From Ochrobactrum quorumnocens (lineage in GTDB: Bacteria > Pseudomonadota > Alphaproteobacteria > Rhizobiales > Rhizobiaceae): a stretch of DNA of 64,000 nt. Location: NCBI RefSeq assembly GCF_002278035.1, contig NZ_CP022603.1, positions 1,245,501 to 1,309,500 of the forward strand, in the 5' to 3' direction. The notes beneath the pieces were generated by a model. The model ran no database searches and was not told the origin of the DNA. It was given only the letters and a program-made list of their open reading frames with translations. Positions 28,206 through 35,759 of this stretch are shown here, piece after piece. How positions within the stretch are numbered: the first letter of the stretch is position 1; each line of letters begins with the position of its first letter. The position numbers and the translations under genes are program-made.

Positions 28206-29246
28206 TCAGGAAATCCGGCGATTACGCGCGAGCACCCAGAGAAGATACACGCCGCCCAACAAACCTGTTGTTAGTCCGATCGGCATTTTTACATTGAACG
28301 GAAAGTGCTGGCTGACGAGATCGGCTCCCACAAGCAGAACCGCGCCCATCAAAGCGCTGGCAAGCAAAGGCACTGCCGATGAGCGGGTCAAGCGTCGCAC
28401 CAGTTGCGGAGCAGCAAGTGCGATAAAGGCAATTGGTCCCGCGGCGGCCGTCGCAACCGATGTCAGTCCAACCGCCGCCAGAACCATAATCAGACGGGTG
28501 GTTTCGACCCGAACGCCGAGCTGGCTCGCAGCGTCGTCACCCATTTCAAGCAGGTTAATGCGCTGCGCATGGTAGATCGCAATCGGTACAACGACGACAA
28601 AGCCCAGAATAGCCGGGATCGCATGCGACCACGTTCTCGTATTGAGCGATCCGGCCAGCCAGAGCTGTGCGGAAGCCGCCTGATCCAAATCACCCACCAC
28701 CAACAAAACCGTATTGATGCCTGAGAGGACCGCTCCCATCCCGATACCAACCAGAATAAGCCTGTAGCCGCCCGTGGTGCGCCCCTTCATTGACAGCAGA
28801 AACACAATAAGCGCTGTGCCTATGCCCGACAAAACTGCGGCCAAGGCCGTCTCAAAAGGGCCTGCATTGAACAGGATGATCTGAACGATTGCGCCTGTCG
28901 CAGCCCCAGTCGTGAAGCCAATGATATCCGGTGATCCGAGTGCATTGCGCGATATCGACTGAAAAATCGATCCGGCCATTCCCAACGATGCACCTACAAA
29001 AAGTGCGGTCACAAGACGCGGAAGACGCACACGCATGATGATACGGTCGGCTGTCGGACTGGCACCTTCACCCACAAGACTTTTGACGATCTCGGCTGGC
29101 GTGAAAGACATTGTGCCTGTGCCAATATGCAGGATGCCAAGTACTAGAGCGGCAAGCAGCAGCAGGCCACAGACAATAAGTGCCCTCTTCCGCCACTGAA
29201 TAGAGAAGCTGCCAATGCGCAAAACAGATTTCTTCACGTCCCTCAT
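28206..29246 (-). CDS. FecCD-family iron-chelate ABC permease (second)
   Basis: 346-residue inner-membrane permease of the Fe3+-siderophore/B12 importer type. Visible are about nine to ten hydrophobic helices, GRTTGGYRLILVGIGMGAVLSGINTVL, and AAAGPIAFIALAAPQLVRRLTRSSA, the ATPase-coupling loop region of FecCD. Its ATG overlaps the stop of the previous permease (ATGA), so the two are co-translated and form a heterodimeric channel. It is the last gene of the minus-strand operon. Ferric-chelate substrate is inferred from family and context. Confidence 0.93.
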   Translation of the reverse strand: MRDVKKSVLRIGSFSIQWRKRALIVCGLLLLAALVLGILHIGTGTMSFTPAEIVKSLVGEGASPTADRIIMRVRLPRLVTALFVGASLGMAGSIFQSISRNALGSPDIIGFTTGAATGAIVQIILFNAGPFETALAAVLSGIGTALIVFLLSMKGRTTGGYRLILVGIGMGAVLSGINTVLLVVGDLDQAASAQLWLAGSLNTRTWSHAIPAILGFVVVVPIAIYHAQRINLLEMGDDAASQLGVRVETTRLIMVLAAVGLTSVATAAAGPIAFIALAAPQLVRRLTRSSAVPLLASALMGAVLLVGADLVSQHFPFNVKMPIGLTTGLLGGVYLLWVLARNRRIS

Positions 29247-30298
29247 AGCTTGGACAACCGGAATCTACGAACGACGAAAATAAAGAACGGTCCCCCGATC
29301 AGCATTGAAACGATGCCCGCCGCCACTTCTGAAGGGGCTGCTATTACTCGTCCGATGATATCCGCACCAAGCAGAAGAATGGCTGCAAACAACGCCGCGT
29401 AAGGCAAAATCCAACGATAGTTCGGTCCAACGATTGCACGTGCGAGATGCGGCGCGACAAGACCGACAAAACCTATCGGCCCGGCTCCAGCAGTGGCAGC
29501 ACCTGCCAGAAGCATCACAGTCAGGCAGGATAGCAGCAACGTTGAATAGACATTGACTCCAAGTGCGGCCCCCAGCTCCTTGCCCAAAGCGATGGCGTTC
29601 AGTTTGCCTGCGATGGAAAAGGCAATGATCAATCCAAGCACAACGGAAATGGCCAGGACTGCAATCACATCATAGCCTCTGCCCTCGACCGAACCGGCAG
29701 ACCAGTGGCGAAACTGATCAAAAACGGCCAATGGCGCATTGATAATGATGATCCCGGTAATGGATGCGAGCACTACGGATACGCCAGCACCCGCAAGAAC
29801 CAGCCTCACCGGATTGGTGCCGGTTCCATTGCTTCGCCCCAGAATAAACACGGCAACGCCTGCAAGACCTGCGCCAAGAAACGCAAACCAGACATATTGC
29901 ACCATCGATGTCAGATTGAAGGCAACAATACCAAGGATGACGGCGACCGCCGCACCCGCATTAATGCCAAGCAGTCCCGGTTCTGCCAAAGGATTGCGCG
30001 TGACCGCCTGCATCACCGCGCCAGCGACACCCAAGGCAAGGCCCGCTAGGATAGCAACAATTGTGCGCGGGATACGCAACTCGCGAATAATCAGGTGCTG
30101 GTCGTTTTGGATATCCGGCGACCACAAAGCCTCCAATGTATCGCCAAGCGGTATTGACCTGGAGCCAAGCGCAAGGCTGGCGAGAACCGCTATGCCAAGC
30201 ACAAACAAACCGGCACAAAGACCCCACATTCGCCGCTGGCGCAACGAGACGCGCAAAGCCCGGCTTCGATCAGAAAGTGAAGTCAGATCAGACGTCAT
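29243..30298 (-). CDS. FecCD-family iron-chelate ABC permease (first)
   Basis: 351 residues, the partner permease, with AVTRNPLAEPGLLGINAGAAVAV (helix 2-3 signature of FecCD) and AGAGPIGFVGLVAPHLARAIVGPNYR (coupling loop). It has an N-terminal arginine-rich cytoplasmic stretch. It overlaps the binding-protein gene by 4 bases (ATGA) upstream and the second permease downstream. Confidence 0.93.
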   Translation of the reverse strand: MTSDLTSLSDRSRALRVSLRQRRMWGLCAGLFVLGIAVLASLALGSRSIPLGDTLEALWSPDIQNDQHLIIRELRIPRTIVAILAGLALGVAGAVMQAVTRNPLAEPGLLGINAGAAVAVILGIVAFNLTSMVQYVWFAFLGAGLAGVAVFILGRSNGTGTNPVRLVLAGAGVSVVLASITGIIIINAPLAVFDQFRHWSAGSVEGRGYDVIAVLAISVVLGLIIAFSIAGKLNAIALGKELGAALGVNVYSTLLLSCLTVMLLAGAATAGAGPIGFVGLVAPHLARAIVGPNYRWILPYAALFAAILLLGADIIGRVIAAPSEVAAGIVSMLIGGPFFIFVVRRFRLSKL

Positions 30299-31257
30299 TT
30301 ACGAAAATGCGCGGCGACAATATCAATCAGCTGAATCCCTGAATAATAGTCAATCCGAAAAGACGTGGCACCCAATGGGTAAACCTGTTTCTCCTTGACA
30401 GCAGGCAGATTGGCCAGAACCGGATCATTCAAAAAGGCTGTTACATCAGCATCGACGCCGCGCAGCAAAAACACGGTTTTGCCGGTTATAGCTGCGGACA
30501 GGTTCTCATGAGAAATGAAATCAAAATCGGAACTGCGCGTCACCTGCTTGGCCAGCGCTTCAGGCACCCCATCGACCTTGAAACCAAGCGCTTCAAGCAA
30601 TTGCCCCTGCGCACTTGTTGCCTTACCAATCGAATAGCTGTTGCCGATATTATAACCGACAATGCTGACGGGTGCATCGGAGCGCGTTATGGTGGCGGCC
30701 GCTTTGGCTGCATAATCATTAAAGCGCGCAACCGCTGCCACAACCTCGTCTTCCAGGCCGGTAGCCTTGCCAAACTCGGCTGCAATATCCTGCCAGCTTT
30801 GATTGGAATAATTCACGACCATCGTTGGAATGCCCTGCGCTTTCAGCTCAGGATAATGCTGAAGAACACTGTCGGCACCCGTCGCTGATGCCACAACAAG
30901 ATCTGGCTCCAGTGCAATAATTGCTTCAATATCGAAATCGAGGTTGGAATAGAGCACCTCAACACCGCGTTCATCCGCGACCTTTGCCCATTGCGAGAAA
31001 AAGCCCTTGTCGTCGGTCAACATGCTGGGTGTGGTCGCTGTGCTCGCGATAACCGGCGCATTGATCGCAAGCAGAATTCCGGTGAGGCTTGGAGCGGTCG
31101 AGACAATCCGCACAGGCTTTGACTTTAGCATCAGCTCGCCAGAATAGTGCTTGATCGTGCGGGGCCATTGATCATCTTGTGCCAGCGCGACCTTAAAAGA
31201 CAACGCGAAGGCTGCAAGCATAATCAGGAATGAAAAGAGGATTTTCCAGGATTTCAC
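30295..31257 (-). CDS. Periplasmic iron-chelate binding protein (FepB/FatB-like)
   Basis: 320 residues. The signal peptide (KSWKILFSFLIMLAAFALSF, cleavage near ALAQ) has no lipobox, so the protein is soluble in the periplasm. The body is a type III two-lobe binding protein: VRIVSTAPSLTGILLAINAPV, then VEVLYSNLDFDIEAIIALEPDLVVAS and VVNYSNQSWQDIAAEFG. Its last lines (AVKEKQVYPLGATSFRIDYYSGIQLID) are typical. It is the first gene of the operon and divergent from the ATPase, with a perfect palindrome between. Confidence 0.92.
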   Translation of the reverse strand: MKSWKILFSFLIMLAAFALSFKVALAQDDQWPRTIKHYSGELMLKSKPVRIVSTAPSLTGILLAINAPVIASTATTPSMLTDDKGFFSQWAKVADERGVEVLYSNLDFDIEAIIALEPDLVVASATGADSVLQHYPELKAQGIPTMVVNYSNQSWQDIAAEFGKATGLEDEVVAAVARFNDYAAKAAATITRSDAPVSIVGYNIGNSYSIGKATSAQGQLLEALGFKVDGVPEALAKQVTRSSDFDFISHENLSAAITGKTVFLLRGVDADVTAFLNDPVLANLPAVKEKQVYPLGATSFRIDYYSGIQLIDIVAAHFRK

Positions 31258-31339
31258 GGTCGACCCTTACCTGAGATCGTTTTTCTGCGGTTCTGGCAAA
31301 GTGAAAGCACTCTGCTAAAATATGATTATTCCACTCCAT

Positions 31340-31361
31340 ATTGCAGAACGCATTCTGCAAT
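31340..31361. promoter_or_regulatory. Perfect 18-bp-arm palindrome in the divergent uptake promoter
   Basis: ATTGCAGAA-CGCA-TTCTGCAAT, a perfect inverted repeat midway between the binding-protein and ATPase genes. A related half (ATTGC-GGTAT-GCATTC) recurs before the TonB receptor. It is a likely operator for the locus regulator. It does not match the RirA (TGA-N9-TCA) pattern and only loosely resembles an Irr box. Confidence 0.65.
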
Positions 31362-31424
31362 GCAATACAGATCACTTGCCGCACACCGACGATTTCCACT
31401 GACTTGCCACTGGACCCAAAGCAA

Positions 31425-32210
31425 ATGATGCATCGCCTTCACGCTGATACCGTGACGTTGAAATATGATGAGAGAACAGTCGCGACCGACTTGTCCGTGG
31501 CTATTCCTGATGCATCCTTCACGGTTATTGTCGGGCCGAATGCGTGTGGAAAATCAACACTACTCCGGGCTTTATCGCGGCTGTTAAAACCAACGTCCGG
31601 GAAGATCATTCTGGATGGTGGTGACATTTCAAGCCTACCCGCGAAGGAAACAGCGCGCCGGCTCGGTCTGCTGCCACAAAGCTCGATTGCACCGGAAGGG
31701 ATTACGGTTGCCGATCTCGTTGCGCGTGGCCGTTACCCACATCAATCCTTCTTGCGGCAATGGTCCGAAGCGGATGAAGTGGCCGTGGCGCAGGCCATGG
31801 AAGCGACCAAGATCACCGAACTTGCAGACCGGCCTGTAGATGAACTTTCAGGCGGACAGCGCCAGCGCGTCTGGATCGCTTTGGTGCTGGCGCAAGACAC
31901 GCCGATCCTGCTTCTCGATGAACCAACGACCTATCTCGATATCGCGCATCAAATCGAATTGCTTGATCTTCTAGCACAGCTTAACAAGCAGGGACGAACA
32001 GTCGTCGCTGTTTTGCATGAACTCAATCATGCCTGCCGCTATGCCTCGCATCTGATCGCAATGCGCGATGGCGCCTTGATTGCCCAGGGCAGACCTGCCG
32101 ATATCGTCACGGAAAAACTGGTCGAAGACGTATTTGGCCTTACCTCCATCATCATCCCAGACCCGGTTTCCGGTACGCCACTCATCGTTCCGAAGAGCAG
32201 CGCGGCCTAG
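31425..32210 (+). CDS. Iron-chelate ABC transporter ATPase (FecE/FepC type)
   Basis: 261 residues with Walker A GPNACGKST at 37-45, LPQSS Q-loop, LSGGQRQR signature, Walker B ILLLDEPTTYLDI and switch histidine in VLHELNHA. The partners are the divergently encoded FecCD permeases and binding protein. The frame opens at 31341 inside the palindrome; I place the start at ATGATG (31425 or 31428), where homology begins. The TAG stop is the first part of a CTAG-bounded palindromic element. Confidence 0.93.
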   Translation: MMHRLHADTVTLKYDERTVATDLSVAIPDASFTVIVGPNACGKSTLLRALSRLLKPTSGKIILDGGDISSLPAKETARRLGLLPQSSIAPEGITVADLVARGRYPHQSFLRQWSEADEVAVAQAMEATKITELADRPVDELSGGQRQRVWIALVLAQDTPILLLDEPTTYLDIAHQIELLDLLAQLNKQGRTVVAVLHELNHACRYASHLIAMRDGALIAQGRPADIVTEKLVEDVFGLTSIIIPDPVSGTPLIVPKSSAA

Positions 32211-32284
32211 TGGATTGAATTTGACGTTTGAATCCCAATTGAGACATACGCTGCTTCAAACGTCAAATTCGAAAAATCCACTAG
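32207..32284. repeat. CTAG-bounded palindromic element A
   Basis: 78 bp running CTAGTGGATT...AATCCACTAG, with inner arms AATTTGACGTTTGAA and TTCAAACGTCAAATT. Its first bases form the stop codon of the ABC ATPase. The interior of about 20 bases is not palindromic. Confidence 0.85.
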
Positions 32285-32297
32285 ATTCATAAACTTG

Positions 32298-32373
32298 CTA
32301 GTGGTCTTCTTGATTCCGACATTTGTCCGATGCCTGTATCCGAGGGATGCAAATGTCGGAACCAGACCACTAG
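32298..32373. repeat. CTAG-bounded palindromic element B
   Basis: 76 bp running CTAGTGGTCT...AGACCACTAG, with inner arms TTCCGACATTTG and CAAATGTCGGAA. It shares the outer CTAGTGG and the inner GACRTTTG theme with element A, 13 bases away. Its right end forms the stop codon of the convergent IclR-type gene. Confidence 0.85.
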
Positions 32374-33188
32374 CTTTCCGGCATTTCAAGCTGCGTATCG
32401 ACAATCAGGCCGCCTGTGGATTGATTGACCATGCAGGCTTCGTGAAAAAGCGCTCTGCGTTCTTCATCAGTGCGAAGCTGGCCAAGATCAGCGACCGTCG
32501 TCATGACGCAGACGATTTCGCCCTGAGCATCCAGTACAGGCGATGCCTGCCCGGTAACATTCGACAAAAGATGGCTCGTCATCTCCGACCAGCGGTCGCC
32601 ACGCACCTTATCGAGAAGCGCTTTGGTCGGCGGCGTGCCACGAAAATTGGCAGGCTGAACCTTGCGAACTGCATCAATGCTGCTTTTCGGCAGGAAAGAC
32701 TGAAAAACCAGACCACAGGCCGTATTATCGACCGGCAGCGTATCGCCAAGCGCCAGTGGATTTACCGAAAAATAGGCGCTGCGATACCATCGCACCAAAG
32801 TTGGACCTCTATCCGTCCAGATCGCCACGCCGCCGCTCATGGCATGACGCTGCGCCAGAGCTTTCATATGCTGCGCTGCGATTTCCACCGCATCGACACG
32901 CTTCAGCGCACCTATGCCGATGCTGAGCGCTGTCGGCCCAAGATCGTAAAATCCGCTGACAGGGTCCTGCTTTGCAAGCCCTTCCTTCACGAGACTTTGC
33001 ATATAGCGATGCGCTGTCGATCCCCCTGTTCCTGCCCGCTTCGCAACTTCACCCAATGGAAGCTCGTTTTCGGCATTGGCCAGAATTTTCAGAAACCGTG
33101 CTGCAATTGATACCGACTGGATCGTGCCGGAGCGTTTATCTCCCGCAGTCTCAGCCTCATCAGCGGGAAACCCATCCTGTTCTTTCAA
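32370..33188 (-). CDS. IclR-family transcriptional regulator of the uptake island
   Basis: 272 residues. The N-terminal winged helix-turn-helix is TIQSVSIAARFLKILANAENELPLGEVAKRAGTGGSTAHRYMQSLVKEGL (about 22-71). The effector domain includes WTDRGPTLVRWYRS, DTACGL-like NTACGLVFQSFLP and a C-terminal segment ending in an unusually placed stop inside element B. IclR regulators usually bind small catabolic substrates. Placed between the ATPase and TonB receptor, it is the best candidate regulator of the island. The promoter region carries an 8-bp-arm inverted repeat. Confidence 0.92.
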   Translation of the reverse strand: MKEQDGFPADEAETAGDKRSGTIQSVSIAARFLKILANAENELPLGEVAKRAGTGGSTAHRYMQSLVKEGLAKQDPVSGFYDLGPTALSIGIGALKRVDAVEIAAQHMKALAQRHAMSGGVAIWTDRGPTLVRWYRSAYFSVNPLALGDTLPVDNTACGLVFQSFLPKSSIDAVRKVQPANFRGTPPTKALLDKVRGDRWSEMTSHLLSNVTGQASPVLDAQGEIVCVMTTVADLGQLRTDEERRALFHEACMVNQSTGGLIVDTQLEMPES

Positions 33189-33207
33189 ATGCTCCGCCTC
33201 CCGTCAG

Positions 33208-33235
33208 AATGGTTCCAGATTATAAAAACCATTCG
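33208..33235. promoter_or_regulatory. Inverted repeat upstream of the IclR-type gene
   Basis: GAATGGTT-N12-AACCATTC, perfect 8-bp arms 20 bases upstream of the IclR-type start codon. It may be an autoregulatory site; it differs in sequence from the palindrome at 31340. Confidence 0.45.
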
Positions 33236-33404
33236 ATCATTCTGTTCCGCTTTGAGCGATGTTTAGCGTCAAGCTCACACAAAGTCATGTCTGGCATGAA
33301 ACCTATTTCCATGAACGGGCGTCAAAACTCTGTGCTTCGCGCGCGCCATGCGGGCCGTGCGTTGCTAATGTGCAACATCGATAATCAGCTTGCACTCATA
33401 CTGT

Positions 33405-33433
33405 ATTGCGGTATGCATTCCTTATTGCGGAAT
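33405..33433 (+). promoter_or_regulatory. Operator-like repeat before the TonB receptor
   Basis: ATTGCGGTATGCATTC followed by CTT and ATTGCGGAAT. The first matches the 31340 palindrome at 14 of 16 positions in its left part, and the second matches its left half. It lies about 55-80 bases before the receptor ATG, where a regulator would act. Confidence 0.5.
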
Positions 33434-33487
33434 CTAAATCATAGCGATAACAGAACATGACTTACACACTCATGTTTGGGGCGACCT

Positions 33488-35623
33488 ATGAATATCCGTT
33501 CTACCCGTGGCTTTTTCTATAGTGTCAGCGCGTTGACGCTTGCGGCACTTACTGGATCGCCTGCCCTTGCGCAGGATGCTCAGCCGTCAGGCGAATCCAA
33601 AACATTGGTGCTCGATACGTTGGTCATTACCGGCGAAAAAGTCGCGCGTGATATCAAAAACACCGCATCATCTGTCACCGTGATTACCGCCAAGGAAATT
33701 GCTCGGGAAAAAACCGGCGATTCTTCGGTAGCGGAAGTGGTACGCGGAACCCCCAACGTCGTTTACTCCGATACAGTCGGCGCACCCGTTATTCGAGGTC
33801 AGGACAGCCAAGGCCCAAACAATGGTGCAACGGCCTTCTTTTCGGGCACCGTCCCCCGCGCGACGATCAATCTCGACGGCCATTATCTGAACTATAATGA
33901 GTTCATTTTTGGCTCTGCCCCCATCTGGGACGTCGACAGCATCGAAGTCTTCCGTGGCCCGCAAACCACATCGCAGGGTGCGAATGCAATCGCCGGTGCG
34001 ATTGTCATCAACACCAAGGACCCGACATTCGAGCAGGAAGGCGCTTATCAGGTCGAGATTGGCAATTACAATGCCAAGCGCACATCTATCATGCTCAATA
34101 CCCCGCTTTATAAAGACGAGATTGCTGGCCGTCTCGCGATTGATTATTCCGGTCGCGATACTTTCATCGATTATATCAATCCAGGCTTCTACTCGTCGGG
34201 CACCGATCACGATTTCCAGTCGCTGAACATCCGTTCAAAGCTTCTATGGCAACCTGCCGAAATCCCCGGCCTTGAAGCAAAGCTCACCTACTCTTTCAAC
34301 AAGAGCAATCGCCCGACCTACGAGGCAGCCACACCTCTTTATTATGAGCTGGATTATAACGGCCAGAGTATGCCGACATGGGATCAGCGTACCAATACCG
34401 GCATTCTGGACGTCAGCTATGATTTCGATAATGGATTTAAGTTCTTTAACCAGACGCAATTTTCCGACTCCAGCGTCGAACGCTCGACAGGTATTGTAAA
34501 CGGTGGCGATGCCAATATCGATCAGACCAATATTTCCAATGAAGCTCGCATTACCTATGGCGACCAGGAAGATGTCATCAGCGGCGTAGCAGGTATTTAT
34601 TACGCGCACACCAAAACGGACGAAGCGCTTTATCTGCTGAATGCGAGCAATAAAACCGCCAATAATTATCTCTCGTCATTCGACGACAAGAAGACAAATC
34701 TCGGCCTGTTCGGTGAGTTAAGCTGGCGCATGAATGATCAATGGACCCTGACCGGGGGTATGCGCTACCAGCAGGATAACATTCAGCGTGATGGTGTTTC
34801 CGTCTATTCGTATGTGCCAGTCAACTTCGACGAAACCTTCTCGGCGTTCCTGCCAAAAGTCTCGCTGGCCTACGCTATCACGCCCGATCTGACAGTCGGC
34901 GGACTGGTGAGCCGCGGATATAATCCCGGTGGCGTGTCGCTCTATATGAACACGACCAACCCTGCATCGAGCAAGTGGAACAAATTCGACGAAGAAACTT
35001 TGTGGAACTATGAGCTATTCACGCGTGCTGAAGTGCTGGATAACAAGCTCGTTCTGAACGCCAACGTGTTCTACATGGACATGAAAAATGCGCAGTATAA
35101 CATTCCAGTTGTCCTGCCGAATAACATCGTCCAGTCCTACACCATCAATGCCGAAAAAGCGCACGCCTATGGTCTTGAAATTGGTGCAGACTATCGAGTG
35201 CTCGACAATCTGACGCTCAAATCGAGTGCGGGCATTTTGCGCACCAAGATCGATGAGATTTCCAGCAATGCTTCGTATGAAGACAATGAATTCGCAAAGT
35301 CTCCCGGCTATATGCTGAGCTTCGGCGCGAGCTGGGATGTGACCGAAAAATTCAATGTTTCTGGCAATGTCCGCCATACAGACGGCTATTATTCAGACGT
35401 TGCGAACACGAAGGCTTACTGGGTCGGGGCCTATACGATTGCCGATGCCCGCATGAGCTATGATTTCACTGAGAAGTTCCAGCTCTATGGCTTTGTGAAG
35501 AACATCTTCAACGAACGTGCGCCAACGTCTCTGCAAGCAACGCGCGGCATCAGCGGAGCAACGACGCAAGCCAGCATGACCATGCCACGCACTTTCGGCA
35601 TAGGCATCAAGGGCAGCTTCTGA
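33488..35623 (+). CDS. TonB-dependent outer-membrane receptor
   Basis: 711 residues: a signal peptide (about 1-29, ending SPALAQ), a TonB-box-like LDTLVITGE, a plug domain with VRGTPNVVYSDTVGAPVIRGQDSQG and DSIEVFRGPQTTSQGANAIAGAIVINTKDP (about 70-190), and a 22-strand barrel ending in the expected aromatic FGIGIKGSF. It brings metal chelates or other bulky nutrients across the outer membrane using TonB energy. The neighbours supply periplasmic binding and inner-membrane transport. The ATG at 33488 is chosen over a TTG four codons upstream because the signal peptide begins there. Confidence 0.95.
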   Translation: MNIRSTRGFFYSVSALTLAALTGSPALAQDAQPSGESKTLVLDTLVITGEKVARDIKNTASSVTVITAKEIAREKTGDSSVAEVVRGTPNVVYSDTVGAPVIRGQDSQGPNNGATAFFSGTVPRATINLDGHYLNYNEFIFGSAPIWDVDSIEVFRGPQTTSQGANAIAGAIVINTKDPTFEQEGAYQVEIGNYNAKRTSIMLNTPLYKDEIAGRLAIDYSGRDTFIDYINPGFYSSGTDHDFQSLNIRSKLLWQPAEIPGLEAKLTYSFNKSNRPTYEAATPLYYELDYNGQSMPTWDQRTNTGILDVSYDFDNGFKFFNQTQFSDSSVERSTGIVNGGDANIDQTNISNEARITYGDQEDVISGVAGIYYAHTKTDEALYLLNASNKTANNYLSSFDDKKTNLGLFGELSWRMNDQWTLTGGMRYQQDNIQRDGVSVYSYVPVNFDETFSAFLPKVSLAYAITPDLTVGGLVSRGYNPGGVSLYMNTTNPASSKWNKFDEETLWNYELFTRAEVLDNKLVLNANVFYMDMKNAQYNIPVVLPNNIVQSYTINAEKAHAYGLEIGADYRVLDNLTLKSSAGILRTKIDEISSNASYEDNEFAKSPGYMLSFGASWDVTEKFNVSGNVRHTDGYYSDVANTKAYWVGAYTIADARMSYDFTEKFQLYGFVKNIFNERAPTSLQATRGISGATTQASMTMPRTFGIGIKGSF

Positions 35624-35636
35624 TCTCTTACTTTAG

Positions 35637-35671
35637 AGCGGCTCCAGTGAAGATTGAATCGTTGGAACCGC
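35637..35671. repeat. Half-element of the composite palindrome
   Basis: AGCGGCTCCAG...TTGGAACCGCT, the first (outer) palindrome of the Rhizobiales composite, without the CCGGTTCCCAC core. It lies just after the receptor stop. Confidence 0.55.
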
Positions 35672-35704
35672 TTCGCACGTTTGGCGCAAATACTTCAATC
35701 AATC

Positions 35705-35733
35705 AAACCGTGGGCTTTTTGCTCGCGGTTTTT
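35705..35733 (+). terminator. Terminator after the TonB receptor
   Basis: AAACCGTGGGC and GCTCGCGGTTT pair (two G-U pairs) across TTTTT and are followed by TT. It lies about 80 bases past the stop and just before the monooxygenase, so that gene needs its own promoter or readthrough. Confidence 0.6.
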
Positions 35734-35759
35734 GGCTTAAAAACTGACGGAAATTGATC

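Noticed and set aside
32295..33110. Plus-strand open frame of 271 codons
   Set aside because: Antisense to the IclR-type regulator, whose HTH and effector domain are clear.
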